A program made the position numbers and the translations under genes. Shown here one piece after another: positions 19,902 through 29,285 of a stretch of 64,000 bases of DNA. Numbering within the stretch: position 1 is the stretch's first letter; each line of letters begins with the position of its first letter. This DNA comes from Leptospira selangorensis (GTDB lineage: Bacteria; Spirochaetota; Leptospiria; Leptospirales; Leptospiraceae): contig NZ_RQES01000012.1 of the NCBI RefSeq assembly GCF_004769405.1, forward strand, positions 62,001-126,000, given 5' to 3'. The notes beneath the pieces were generated by a model that saw only the letters and a list, made by a program, of their open reading frames with translations, did not search any database and had not been told where the DNA came from.

Positions 19902-19913
19902 TGTGTGCACACA
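19902..19913. promoter_or_regulatory. Perfect 12-base palindrome upstream of the hydroxylase gene
   Basis: TGTGTGCACACA lies 14 bp ahead of the ATG at 19888, close to its ribosome binding site. Its position and symmetry would suit an operator; no regulator is proven. Confidence 0.35.
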
Positions 19914-19960
19914 GTTTACACGATAGGACAAGGATCAGCCTATCCGAATTTTAAAAATCT

Positions 19961-21064
19961 CTAGCTGATTTCAAAATCGGCGGTACTTTTTAAGGATTCG
20001 TCCCTACCACGATTGCGGCGGAATTCTGTCGGAGTAACTCCAGTAAGTTCTTTAAATGCGCGATTAAATGGTCCCAAGGATTGGTAACCTAGATCCATGG
20101 CGACCCGAATGATAGGAATTTCGTCCTTTCCCGAATCCAGAAGTATCTCGCAGGCTTCTTGGATCCTATAACGATTTAAGAAGTCTGGAAAATTTCTAAA
20201 ACCCATTGCTTGGTTGATTAACCTTCTGAGTTTATATTCCTGTACTTCTAAATCTTCTGCAAGCTGCCCGATTGTCAGGCCTTCCTTTCTATAAAGTTTG
20301 GTTTCTTCGAACGCCGAGACTAATTTTTTCTTCAATGCCGGGTCGGCATATACGGCTTTTTCTTCTTTGTCCCCTGACTCTTCCGGTCTTGGATCGACGA
20401 GACCTTCTTTCAGCTCGAAGACTAAATACATAAACGCAAGTATAAGTCCCCAGGCAAAGACCACATTCGCTAAATCTAAAATTTCAGATAAGACCTTACC
20501 CCTTAGGATCAAGTGAGAAAACATATTAAAAGTGATTACACTTCCGGTCATCAGTATATGGACTTCACGTAATCTTCTTCTTGTCTCGATTAAGTCATCC
20601 TTTCGTCCTGAATAGATACGAATGATTGCGGCCACAACGAAACCCAAGGACAGAAGAGTTGGAATGATGATATGGGCAAGAACAGTTTCTGAAACAATAG
20701 GCCCTCTCATGTTGATCAGATCCAATACAGGATAAACAGACAACGCAGAGACTCCTACCTTACCGAGAAGTAAAAGCCAATACCAAAATTTGATCTCGAA
20801 ATGATCTTCGAAGATTGCGAGACTGATCATCCAAAAGAAAAAAGGTAAACTGATAAGACCTGCAAATAAAAATACGCGAATAGAATAAGGGATTTTTAAA
20901 TCAGGATCCAAGGAAAGAATGATATAACATATGATCCCGAATGAGAACCCTCCGGCGATACGTATCCTAAAATCGTAAATGTACCTCCATCCTAAAAGTC
21001 CTATAATGAAGATTAGATTCGAAAGACAGAATAAATGTAATATGTCCGTGATCTGCGAGATCAA
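19961..21064 (-). CDS. AraC-family regulator with a membrane sensor domain
   Basis: About 367 residues. The N-terminal half (to about 215) has six or seven hydrophobic segments, as in membrane-bound AraC regulators. A linker follows, then an AraC/XylS DNA-binding domain at about 265-350: helix-turn-helix LTIGQLAEDLEVQEYKLRRLI and the second motif PIIRVAMDLGYQSLGPFNRAFKELTGVTPTEFR, described here by its start and end. The frame is open to a TTG at 21097. I prefer the TTG at 21064, which overlaps the upstream gene's TGA as TTGA and has GGAAG 8 bases before it. It is co-transcribed with purB and the Rossmann-fold gene. Confidence 0.82.
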   Translation of the reverse strand: MISQITDILHLFCLSNLIFIIGLLGWRYIYDFRIRIAGGFSFGIICYIILSLDPDLKIPYSIRVFLFAGLISLPFFFWMISLAIFEDHFEIKFWYWLLLLGKVGVSALSVYPVLDLINMRGPIVSETVLAHIIIPTLLSLGFVVAAIIRIYSGRKDDLIETRRRLREVHILMTGSVITFNMFSHLILRGKVLSEILDLANVVFAWGLILAFMYLVFELKEGLVDPRPEESGDKEEKAVYADPALKKKLVSAFEETKLYRKEGLTIGQLAEDLEVQEYKLRRLINQAMGFRNFPDFLNRYRIQEACEILLDSGKDEIPIIRVAMDLGYQSLGPFNRAFKELTGVTPTEFRRNRGRDESLKSTADFEIS

Positions 21065-21825
21065 ATGAGTTCTTCCAGTTTTTCCAATTCTCCCCAAAAG
21101 TCCTTTGTTTGTAAACCAGGAAGAAATTTCCTGATCAAGCTGCTATCTATAAAACTGTCCTCTCTATCCATCTTTTCTTCCGGAACAACCTGGATCTTAC
21201 CATGATCTTCTAAAAATCGGAAGATCTCTAACCATGTATGCCATTGTCCGTCGGATAAAATTAACTCGGAAGGCAGATCATTTCCGAGATAAGATAGAAG
21301 CAAACGTACTACTTCCGAAATATCGTCCCCATGGATCAGATTCAATTGGCGTTTAGTCTTTTTAACGGAGCCCTTTCTCGCCCAGTTTGCAGGATTTCTA
21401 TCCGGTCCATAGATCCCGGAAAGCCTGAGGATCTTACCACCCTTCTCCAAAAATTGTAACTCCGTTTCATAACGATCATGTTCAGGATCTAAAGGAGTTT
21501 TTTCAGTGATATCAGGCGTGATCCGTTGATAGATGCTGGTAGACCCAAACATCCAAACCGTTTTAGAGATGGAGAAAATAGAATCAAAAACTTGGTCTCT
21601 ATTTTCGAGTTTTTGAGCGGGGAAGGTGATAAGGCTCGCGTCAAACTTCGAGCCTTCGTTCTCTTTGCGGAAATTTTCCAAAGCCGCCACATCGGATAGA
21701 TCCAAAAGAACGGATTCTTCTACTTGCGTAGCTCGAGAAATTCCTATAACAGTATTCTCTTTTTTTAATGTATTTAGAATTCGTAGGCCGGTATATCCCA
21801 GCCCAAAAATCGCAAACTTAGGCAT
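21061..21825 (-). CDS. NAD(P)-binding Rossmann-fold protein, epimerase/SDR-like
   Basis: 254 residues. The N-terminal nucleotide-binding motif is FGLGYTGLRIL (GxGxxG, residues 8-13). A Tyr in SIYQRI lies in the expected region for extended SDRs, but the YxxxK signature is not clearly kept, so enzymatic function is open. The fold resembles YeeZ-type NAD(P)-dependent epimerase-like proteins. The ATG shares one base with the purB stop (TAATG), and its stop overlaps the AraC start (TTGA), so all three are coupled. Confidence 0.75.
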   Translation of the reverse strand: MPKFAIFGLGYTGLRILNTLKKENTVIGISRATQVEESVLLDLSDVAALENFRKENEGSKFDASLITFPAQKLENRDQVFDSIFSISKTVWMFGSTSIYQRITPDITEKTPLDPEHDRYETELQFLEKGGKILRLSGIYGPDRNPANWARKGSVKKTKRQLNLIHGDDISEVVRLLLSYLGNDLPSELILSDGQWHTWLEIFRFLEDHGKIQVVPEEKMDREDSFIDSSLIRKFLPGLQTKDFWGELEKLEELI

Positions 21826-23126
21826 TACTCCAAACCGAGTCTTTTATAGATCAGCCCGACTTTATCTAAATAAGGAGAAATTTGGAAGATAGAATCCAGA
21901 TCTCCAGGTTTCAGAACCTTCTGCACCTTAGGGTCCTCCGCAAGTCTTGTCTTAAGGTTTTGGGAAATATCCGCCCAAACTGCCATCGCATGACCTTGCA
22001 CGATTGCATACGCGTCTTCTCTGGTCATCCCACCTTTTTCGATCAAGTGGAGAAGAACCTTTTGGGAGAAGATCAAACCTCTTGTGGTTCCCAAAGTCCG
22101 TTCGATCGCATCAGGATAGACATGCAGATTTTTTACTACGAATAACATTTTATCCAGAATATATTCTAGAGCGATTGTGGAATCAGGAACTACGATCCTT
22201 TCTGCAGAAGAATGGGAAATATCCCTTTCATGCCATAAAGCCACGTTTTGTAAAGCAGTGGAGACATTAGAACGAATCACTCTGGAGATTCCGGAGATCC
22301 TTTCACAAATCACAGGATTTCTTTTATGAGGCATTGCAGAAGATCCTTTTTGACCCGGCGAAAAAGGTTCTTCTACTTCTCTACCTTCCGTTTTTTGAAG
22401 AAGGCGAACTTCAGTTGCAAAACGATCCAAACTCGCAGCAGTTACGCCTAACGCGGACATATAAGCAGCATGTCTATCTCTTGAAACCACCTGGGTCGCG
22501 ATCGGATCAGGTTTAAGCCCTAACTTCTCGCAAACATATTCTTCAATGTCCGGTTCGATATTGGAATAAGTTCCGACTGCTCCGGATAATTTTCCTACGG
22601 CAACTTCTTCTTTTGCCAGGGCCATACGCACCCTGTTTCGTTTCATTTCTTCATAGAATAATGCGAACTTCAAACCGAGAGTCATCGGCTCCGCATGGAT
22701 ACCGTGAGATCTACCTATACAAGGAAGATCCCTGTATTGGATCGCCTTCTCCTTGATCGCTTCGATCAACTGATCCGTTTTTTTCAAGATCAGATCCATT
22801 GCTTGGACCATCTGCACACAAAGTGCGGTGTCTCCAATATCGGAAGAAGTGAGGCCGTAATGCACATGGCGACCTGCAGGCCCGATATAAGAATTCATAT
22901 TAGTTAAGAATGCGATAACGTCATGGTGGACCTTGGATTCAATTTCCAAAATTTCATCCACATTAAATCTTGCTTTGGAACGGATCTCTTCGAAGTCTTC
23001 TTTAGGAACCTCACCTTTTTTCATCCGGGCTTCGGTGGCCAATATTTCGATTTCTTTCCAAATATCGAATTTGTTCTCCAATTCCCAAATTTTAGAGATC
23101 TCAGGATTCGAATACCGATCAATCAT
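21825..23126 (-). CDS. purB: Adenylosuccinate lyase
   Basis: 433 residues, the usual length of the shorter bacterial PurB. It catalyses two beta-eliminations in purine synthesis: SAICAR to AICAR, and adenylosuccinate to AMP, both releasing fumarate. The fumarase/aspartase superfamily signature GSSAMPHKRNP spans about 261-271 and carries the mobile-loop catalytic Ser; the GRSHGIHAEP segment (138-147) holds the active-site His. The ATG at 23126 has AAGGA 7 bases upstream. The downstream Rossmann-fold gene starts inside the stop (TAATG). A small GGGG/CCCC hairpin precedes the ribosome binding site (23139-23152), possibly incidental. Confidence 0.97.
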   Translation of the reverse strand: MIDRYSNPEISKIWELENKFDIWKEIEILATEARMKKGEVPKEDFEEIRSKARFNVDEILEIESKVHHDVIAFLTNMNSYIGPAGRHVHYGLTSSDIGDTALCVQMVQAMDLILKKTDQLIEAIKEKAIQYRDLPCIGRSHGIHAEPMTLGLKFALFYEEMKRNRVRMALAKEEVAVGKLSGAVGTYSNIEPDIEEYVCEKLGLKPDPIATQVVSRDRHAAYMSALGVTAASLDRFATEVRLLQKTEGREVEEPFSPGQKGSSAMPHKRNPVICERISGISRVIRSNVSTALQNVALWHERDISHSSAERIVVPDSTIALEYILDKMLFVVKNLHVYPDAIERTLGTTRGLIFSQKVLLHLIEKGGMTREDAYAIVQGHAMAVWADISQNLKTRLAEDPKVQKVLKPGDLDSIFQISPYLDKVGLIYKRLGLE

Positions 23127-23193
23127 TCCAGTTTCCTTGGGGAAATACCCCCATTGATAGGATTTTTACCTGGCGCCTATACGTAAACGGTTT

Positions 23194-24261
23194 TTAGCCC
23201 AGCTCGAAAGAGCTTACAAACTCTTTGATCAGATTGATATGGTCTACTTCGGGAGAAGGGTTTTCCTTACTCGGTTCGTATAAATGTTCATCAAAAACAT
23301 GGTAATCGAAAATTTTAAGCTCGAAGTCAGGTATGGTGATGATGATATTTTCGGAATGGATATCGAAGATCAGTTTTTCTTCCTGAGCAAGATAACGTGT
23401 TACTTCTATCACCCTATGAAAGTCCAAGGCGATCTTTTTGAGTTTAGACTTATTGATGATCCCGAATCTATGAGTATCAAAGTTCAATTTCCATTTGGGA
23501 AAAAGTGCATCCTGGATAGGATTTTGTCTGACCTTCTCATTCAATCGGATGAATTCTTTTAAGTGTTTTCCAGGTAATAAATTTTGGTTATCACAGGGAG
23601 TGAGAGTAACCACAGGAATACCGAACGGGCTTCTCCTAAAACGTAAACCCATAAAAAATCGAGTAGGAAGTACAAGATCAGGGATTAGACTTTTTAATTT
23701 CCAATAATGGAGTCTTTCCAATCCTAAACGTGCGAACTTAAAACGGATCTCATCTCTTTTAGATTCCCCCCATGCGGATTTTTGCAAATGATGCATGAGT
23801 CCGATCTCTTCCGTTTTTAAATAACGTTCCAGATTATTCTGCACTTCTTTATATAAAGAACCAAAAATAGGATCAGAAGGTAATTTAGATTTTCCTATTT
23901 TAACAACTTGGTTCCAAGGAAGTGTATATACGAATTTATAAGAGCCCCTTCCTATATAATTCTCAGAAGCGAGAGGCATAAAATTATCCAAAAACTCTCT
24001 ACCATATCTATGCGTTATACGAAACACGTGAGATACAGGAAAAAGTCTTTCGTAAAATTTTCGGGCAAAGCCGGATTGCCTAAGGCGAAAGTCGATGGGC
24101 AGATCCTCTTTTGGGATCTGAGAATCCGCCCTATCCGGATCAAAAAATAATTCTTTATCAAGGCCCTTTTCCAGGATCTCGATAAAGCTGGGAATCCCAG
24201 GAGAGTTCCAAAAATTTCGGATCGCTTCTCCGAATTCGCTGAATCTTCCCTTCTTTGCCAT
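23194..24261 (-). CDS. Divergent protein-kinase-like protein
   Basis: 355 residues, not annotated from memory as any named family. The middle and end carry a protein-kinase/APH-type motif set: glycine-rich loop GRGSYKFVY (104-112), a Lys in VVKIGK (119-124), a Glu in the following helix (KEVQNNLERY), a catalytic-loop-like FDIHSENIII (299-308, Asp300, His302, Asn305), and FDY (318-320) where kinases have the metal-binding Asp. This spacing is that of small kinases such as RIO, Kdo or aminoglycoside kinases. No membrane segment or signal peptide is seen, so it is cytoplasmic. It lies 14 bp after the OppA-like gene and 67 bp before purB. The substrate is unknown. Confidence 0.55.
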   Translation of the reverse strand: MAKKGRFSEFGEAIRNFWNSPGIPSFIEILEKGLDKELFFDPDRADSQIPKEDLPIDFRLRQSGFARKFYERLFPVSHVFRITHRYGREFLDNFMPLASENYIGRGSYKFVYTLPWNQVVKIGKSKLPSDPIFGSLYKEVQNNLERYLKTEEIGLMHHLQKSAWGESKRDEIRFKFARLGLERLHYWKLKSLIPDLVLPTRFFMGLRFRRSPFGIPVVTLTPCDNQNLLPGKHLKEFIRLNEKVRQNPIQDALFPKWKLNFDTHRFGIINKSKLKKIALDFHRVIEVTRYLAQEEKLIFDIHSENIIITIPDFELKIFDYHVFDEHLYEPSKENPSPEVDHINLIKEFVSSFELG

Positions 24262-24275
24262 TATAATCCCATTAT

Positions 24276-26114
24276 TTATTTGGAATGATAGTACAAGTCT
24301 CTTTTGTAAGTAGGGAGAGCTGTCTTATTCTTCTTAGAATTTTCCAAAGCCTTATCTTTTTCCTCATCGATCCACCATAAAGACTTAGCAGCACCTTCTC
24401 CAGAATATCTGGCGAGTGGATTTTCAGGAGTTCCGAATCTATTCCAATAAAGGACTCTTGTAGATTTAATTCCCCAAAGAAGAACGTAAGGAACTTCTTT
24501 AGTTAAGATCTTATCTATCTTCTTTAAGATTTCCGTTCTTTTTTTAATATCGAATTCCGTTTTTTGCTGCTCAATGAGTTTGTCTATATCCGGATTTTTG
24601 AAACCATTATAATTATTTTGTCCGTTCTCATTCGCGTATTTGGAATCCCAATGATGTTCCGGATCCGGGAAAGAACTTCCTGCACCCCAAGCCGCCCAGG
24701 TAACATCAAAATCATACTTGTCCATTCTTTCGGACCAGTTCGCAAGGTCAGTGCTCTCGATCGTGACTTGGATACCCAACTCTTTCACTCTTTCCATGAA
24801 TAGAGTAAAATATTTTTCCACACTTCTATCCCTTTCCAGGATATGTATCACGAATTGTTGCCCGTCTTTTTCCAGGAAACCTTTTGCATTCGGTTTCCAT
24901 CCTGCCTCAGCAAAAAGTTTTTTGGCAATTTCTGGATCATAGTCGATCGCAGGATTCGGCAATTGCCCTTCTTCCCATACGGAACCGTAATAAGAATCAG
25001 TGAGCTGATATTCTCCGAATGCAAGTTTATCCACCATAAGTTTTCGATTCACCAAATGAGCGATCGCCTTTCTAATACGAACATCGTCGAAAGGTTTTCT
25101 TCTCATATTGAATGCCCAACCCTGGAAGCCCGATTTTTTATCGTTATAGATCTTTTGTTTTACGATATAATTCTTATCGAAAGGTTCTCCCGTTGTATCC
25201 TGGACCCAAGTCGCAGCCTTATACACAGGATATAGATCTATATCACCTTTTTTGAATGCTTGGAATGCCACCGCGTCATCGTTAAATACTTTAAAGATGA
25301 GAGTATCGAAGTTGTCAGTTCCTTTATAAAAAGGATAAGCCCTCATCCAATAGTCATTCCTACGTTTCATCTTCACATAGATGCCTTTTTTCGCGGACTG
25401 CAATTCATAAGGACCGGAGATTACAGGGAACTCGAAATTTTCCTTATTAAAGTCCTTTCCGTTATAATAATGTTCCGGAAGAATAAAGAACTCATATGCG
25501 ATAAATTCGAAGTTTTTCCAATGGATCTCTTTTTGAGTAAATTCAACTTCGTGTTCATTCACTAACTTTGGAGCTTCGAAACGAGAAAGGTCGATCCTAT
25601 GAAGTGCGGTATTATTTTTCTTATTCATGATGATTTCATAAGTGTATAATACGTCTTTAGCGGTAATAGGTTTACCATCGCTCCATTTGGCGTTTTTATC
25701 CAAATTGAATGTAAAAGTTTTTTTATCGGAAGAGATCTTCCAAGAAGAAGCAAGTTTAGGAAGAGGTTCCAATGTAATCGGATGTCTTTCTAAAAGTGGC
25801 TCGAACATCTGACCAAAGATCTCGGCGGTAGTGGAAAAATTTTCCAAATACCAATTCAAAGATTTAGGATACTGATGGCTATAGATCCTAAATATCCCTC
25901 CCCTTTTTGCGTTAGGAGAAGAAGACGGATTCGGCTTTCTCAATGCTTCCGGGATACTATTAGGATCTCCCTCCCAAGGAAGATCTTCAGTCGCCACTGA
26001 AATTTGGACTTCTTCCTTCTCTTTACAGCCGCTTGAAACGAACGTAATTACGGATAATAAAAGTGTAAAATAGCAAATGTTTAGGAGTTTGGAATTTTTT
26101 AGAGCAAGGTTCAA
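24276..26114 (-). CDS. ABC transporter substrate-binding lipoprotein, family 5 (OppA/DppA type)
   Basis: 612 residues. Family 5 solute-binding protein, normally a peptide (sometimes sugar or nickel) receptor for an ABC importer. Conserved features include FTFNLDKNAKWSDGKPITAKDVLYTYE, described by its start and end, and the C-terminal half that closes over the ligand. The open frame reaches a TTG at 26174; I choose the TTG at 26114, which has AAGAGG six bases upstream and begins an ideal lipoprotein signal (hydrophobic core, then VSSGC). Anchored at a membrane by lipid. No permease or ATPase genes adjoin it, so the importer is encoded elsewhere or absent. Confidence 0.88.
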   Translation of the reverse strand: MNLALKNSKLLNICYFTLLLSVITFVSSGCKEKEEVQISVATEDLPWEGDPNSIPEALRKPNPSSSPNAKRGGIFRIYSHQYPKSLNWYLENFSTTAEIFGQMFEPLLERHPITLEPLPKLASSWKISSDKKTFTFNLDKNAKWSDGKPITAKDVLYTYEIIMNKKNNTALHRIDLSRFEAPKLVNEHEVEFTQKEIHWKNFEFIAYEFFILPEHYYNGKDFNKENFEFPVISGPYELQSAKKGIYVKMKRRNDYWMRAYPFYKGTDNFDTLIFKVFNDDAVAFQAFKKGDIDLYPVYKAATWVQDTTGEPFDKNYIVKQKIYNDKKSGFQGWAFNMRRKPFDDVRIRKAIAHLVNRKLMVDKLAFGEYQLTDSYYGSVWEEGQLPNPAIDYDPEIAKKLFAEAGWKPNAKGFLEKDGQQFVIHILERDRSVEKYFTLFMERVKELGIQVTIESTDLANWSERMDKYDFDVTWAAWGAGSSFPDPEHHWDSKYANENGQNNYNGFKNPDIDKLIEQQKTEFDIKKRTEILKKIDKILTKEVPYVLLWGIKSTRVLYWNRFGTPENPLARYSGEGAAKSLWWIDEEKDKALENSKKNKTALPTYKRDLYYHSK

Positions 26115-26231
26115 AGCACACCTCTTAGGAATGTTCGTGTTCGAAAGCTTCCGGGAAAACCCGATTTCAGGCAAACTTAAATGTAAAATTTTCGATGAAA
26201 AGATAGAAGTAGAAGAACCTACAACTAAACC

Positions 26232-28265
26232 TTATTTAACCCTATGAGCGAAGACCACATCGGGAATACGTTTTAAGTTGCCTAGGATTTCCTTTAATTG
26301 GTCCAAATGTTCCACTTCTATCATGAAGCGGGCCATCAAAGTATCCTTTTGCACTGTAGAAGCTCCGGCCTCCAGGATATTCGTCTGGGTTCCGGAGATA
26401 CTTTTTACCATCTCCAAGTAAATTCCCTGACGATCTTTAGCCTTCACTTCTACTCGAACAGGTACCGGCTCAGTCTGGCCATAATCCCAATCCACTGTGA
26501 TCTGTCTGAGTTGCTCTTCTTCTCTTTGTTTTAACGCTACACTACAGTTCTTTTTATGAACGGAAACACCACGCCCTCTAGTTACAAATCCTATGATCTG
26601 GTCTCCAGGAAGAGGAGAACAACAACCCGAAAGTCGCACCGGAATATCTCTAAGTCCCGCGACTAAAATTTTTCCGCCCGCAACTTGGCCTTGTACTTGA
26701 GTTTGTTTAGAAACTTTTTCGGAAGGTTTACGTTTGAGTTCTTCTAATACTTCCGCATTGAGAGTAAGTTCCGCAGCACTCTCGGCGCCTTGTGCTAGAT
26801 CCTTGCTGGTCTCTTCTCTGAGTTTTCTGAAATAAGCGCGTAACTTTTGTCTGGCAGAAGGAGTTTTAACAATACGAAGCCAGATAGGAGAAGGTTTGGA
26901 TCTTTTATCCACAACAACTTCTACCTGGTCACCGCTACGTAATTCCGTACGAAGAGGGATCATTCTACCGTTGATCTTTGCTCCTTTACAATGCAAACCC
27001 ACATCTGTGTGAATCCTAAATGCGAAGTCTAGAACCGTAGCACCTTTAGGAAGTTGTATAATTTCTCCCTTAGGAGTGAAAACAAATACCTCGTCTTCAT
27101 GAAGATCGTATTTTAATTCTTCTAAAAATTCTTTAGGATCTAAAGAGGAATCCTGCCAAGTCTGTAGGACTTCCAACCACTTAACCGTTAGATGTCTTTC
27201 ATTGGCGTGAGTTTTACCTTCTTTGTAAACCCAGTGAGCTGCGATCCCGAATTCAGCGATCGCATTCATCTCAGCAGTACGGATCTGCACTTCCAAAGGT
27301 TTTCCATCCGGACCGATCACAGTCGTATGAAGTGATTGGTACATATTCGTTTTAGGAGTCGCGATATAATCCTTAAATCTACCCGGAACAGGAGACCAAA
27401 GTGTATGGACAATCCCGAGTACACCGTAACAGTCTTTGATCTCGTCCGTAACGATACGGATCGCTCTTAAATCAAAAATTTCGTCGAAGGTTTTTTCCTT
27501 CGTTTTCATCTTACGATAGATGGAGAAGAAATGTTTTGCTCTTCCTTCTACATTCGCGTTGATTTGGATCTCAGCGAGTCTTTGTTTTAGGATCAGCTGA
27601 AGTTTTTCTATATAATCTTCTCTTTCAGACTTTTTAGCACTGATCCTTTTTTTAATGTCCTGGTATTCTTCCGGAAAGATAACTTGGAATGCCAAATCTT
27701 CCAGCTCTGATTTTACTGAATAAATACCAAGTCTTCCTGCAATTGGAGCGTATAAGGAAAGAGTTTCGTTAGCGATCCTTCTCTGCTTTTCAGGAGGCTG
27801 AAAAGAAAGAGTTCTCATATTATGGGTCTTATCCGCAAGTTTGATCAGAATAACTCGAATATCCTGGATGGTAGCGATAATGATCTTTCGAATATTCTCA
27901 GCAGCCTCCGTCTCTTTGGATTGGCTTTTAATCTGAGAAATTTTAGTCACACCTTCCACAAGTTGAGTGATCTCTGTTCCGAAATCTCGGACCATATCAT
28001 CTCTTGTGTATTTTGTGTCTTCAATCACGTCATGAAGGATCCCTGCAGAGATTACCTTCTCATCCAGACCTAACTCATATAAAATAAAACCAACTTGAAG
28101 AGGGTGAACAATATAAGGTTCTCCCGAAAGACGGAACTGTCCTTGGTGAGAATCTTCAGAGACCTTATAAGCCTTCTCGATCATTTCCAAGGCTTCGGGC
28201 CCCATGGTTTCCCGAACTCCTTCGATTAACATTTCTTTGGTGGCAGGAGCCTTAACAAATCCCAT
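26232..28265 (-). CDS. rel: Bifunctional (p)ppGpp synthetase/hydrolase
   Basis: 677 residues with the long RelA/SpoT architecture. HD hydrolase: His54, LHDVIEDT at 77-84 and LADKTHNMR at 143-151. Synthetase: GRAKHFFSIYRKMK at 241-254, FDLRAIRIV at 264-272 and NMYQSLHTTV at 307-316. TGS domain about 393-452 (DEVFVFTPKGE onward). ACT domain in the last 75 residues. Because the hydrolase residues are intact, it is a bifunctional Rel/SpoT rather than a synthetase-only RelA. It makes and degrades the stringent-response alarmone. The ATG at 28265 has AAGGA 8 bases upstream and lies 2 bp after the nadC stop, so the two are co-transcribed. Confidence 0.96.
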   Translation of the reverse strand: MGFVKAPATKEMLIEGVRETMGPEALEMIEKAYKVSEDSHQGQFRLSGEPYIVHPLQVGFILYELGLDEKVISAGILHDVIEDTKYTRDDMVRDFGTEITQLVEGVTKISQIKSQSKETEAAENIRKIIIATIQDIRVILIKLADKTHNMRTLSFQPPEKQRRIANETLSLYAPIAGRLGIYSVKSELEDLAFQVIFPEEYQDIKKRISAKKSEREDYIEKLQLILKQRLAEIQINANVEGRAKHFFSIYRKMKTKEKTFDEIFDLRAIRIVTDEIKDCYGVLGIVHTLWSPVPGRFKDYIATPKTNMYQSLHTTVIGPDGKPLEVQIRTAEMNAIAEFGIAAHWVYKEGKTHANERHLTVKWLEVLQTWQDSSLDPKEFLEELKYDLHEDEVFVFTPKGEIIQLPKGATVLDFAFRIHTDVGLHCKGAKINGRMIPLRTELRSGDQVEVVVDKRSKPSPIWLRIVKTPSARQKLRAYFRKLREETSKDLAQGAESAAELTLNAEVLEELKRKPSEKVSKQTQVQGQVAGGKILVAGLRDIPVRLSGCCSPLPGDQIIGFVTRGRGVSVHKKNCSVALKQREEEQLRQITVDWDYGQTEPVPVRVEVKAKDRQGIYLEMVKSISGTQTNILEAGASTVQKDTLMARFMIEVEHLDQLKEILGNLKRIPDVVFAHRVK

Positions 28266-28267
28266 TC

Positions 28268-29140
28268 TTAGGTCCTTATATCCAAACCAAGATCCAAAAA
28301 TCTGGTAGTATGAGTCAGATATCCCATGCTAACTCCTACTCCAGGGAACTCGGACAACGCTTCCAGCTTTTCCGGGGTGATCCCTCCGGAACACTCTATT
28401 AGGATTTTAGGATTTTTTTCATTTACCCTTTGGAACGCTTTGCGTGTATCAGGTATATTAAAATTATCTAATAGTAAAACGTCTGGTTCCGCTTCGAGTG
28501 CGTCTTCCAGTTGGTCCAAGGAATCTATTTCCAGTTCCACCATTCTTCCAGGAAAATTGGATCTAATCTTTCCTACGGGAATTTTTGCAGATCCGAATAA
28601 AGCCAAATGATTGTCTTTGATCATTGCCATTTCAGAAAGATCCAATCTATGGTTGGAACCTCCTCCACAGTACACTGCATACTTTGCAAGTTTCCTGTAA
28701 CCTGGCAGGGTCTTTCTGGTATCCAGGATCATTATACCCTTAGACCCGTACTGATCTACGATCTTTCTAGTAGAAGTAGAAATACCGGAAAGATATTGTA
28801 AGAAGTTTAGAAGGATTCTTTCTACACGCAACATGGAGAGAAGGCTTCCTTGTATTTCTGCGATCTTATCTCCTTTGGCAAATTTTTCTCCGTCTTTAAG
28901 GAAGAAGTTAAACTGCAAATCTCCGCCGGAAAGTTTGGAGAGCACCTGAGATACACTGCTACCGCAGAGAATACCTTCTTCCCTTGCGTTTAAATATGCG
29001 ATTGCTTTTTGATCAGGAGAGAATAAGGAAACAGACGTTATATCTTGGTCAGGACAATCCTCGTCCCATGCCATTTTAGCGAGAGGAAAATAATCCGCCT
29101 CGCTCGTCTCTGATATAGGCTTAGTATAAGCCCTCTTCAC
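28268..29140 (-). CDS. nadC: Nicotinate-nucleotide pyrophosphorylase (quinolinate phosphoribosyltransferase)
   Basis: 290 residues. It converts quinolinate and PRPP to nicotinate mononucleotide, CO2 and PPi in de novo NAD synthesis. Diagnostic stretches: ILDTRKTLPGYRKLAKYAV and CGGGSNHRLDL in the middle, and IECSGGI / VGVSMGYLTH near the end for phosphate binding. A GTG start at 29140 is used by the longest frame, with only weak ribosome-binding signals; length (family about 280-300) supports it. The gene follows the LysM-lipoprotein terminator, so it likely starts its own transcript together with rel. Confidence 0.95.
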   Translation of the reverse strand: MKRAYTKPISETSEADYFPLAKMAWDEDCPDQDITSVSLFSPDQKAIAYLNAREEGILCGSSVSQVLSKLSGGDLQFNFFLKDGEKFAKGDKIAEIQGSLLSMLRVERILLNFLQYLSGISTSTRKIVDQYGSKGIMILDTRKTLPGYRKLAKYAVYCGGGSNHRLDLSEMAMIKDNHLALFGSAKIPVGKIRSNFPGRMVELEIDSLDQLEDALEAEPDVLLLDNFNIPDTRKAFQRVNEKNPKILIECSGGITPEKLEALSEFPGVGVSMGYLTHTTRFLDLGLDIRT

Positions 29141-29217
29141 TTTGAATTCACCGCTAAGTAAAACTGTTTCGAATAATAAATGAGGATCAAGCGGAATTCT
29201 AGATTTTCAAACTCCAG

Positions 29218-29248
29218 AAAAAAAGAAAGGCCCGGAAAAATCCGAGCC
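29218..29248 (-). terminator. Rho-independent terminator after the LysM lipoprotein gene
   Basis: On the minus strand, GGCTCGGA, a TTTT loop, TCCGGGCC (8 pairs, one G-T), then a T-rich run. It separates the LysM gene from nadC. Confidence 0.85.
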
Positions 29249-29285
29249 TCACATTTGTTAGAGTTGCTAAAATATTAGACTTATA

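Noticed and set aside
23139..23152. GGGG/CCCC hairpin before purB as a purine riboswitch
   Set aside because: Only a 4-5-bp stem in a 67-bp gap; far too small for a riboswitch.
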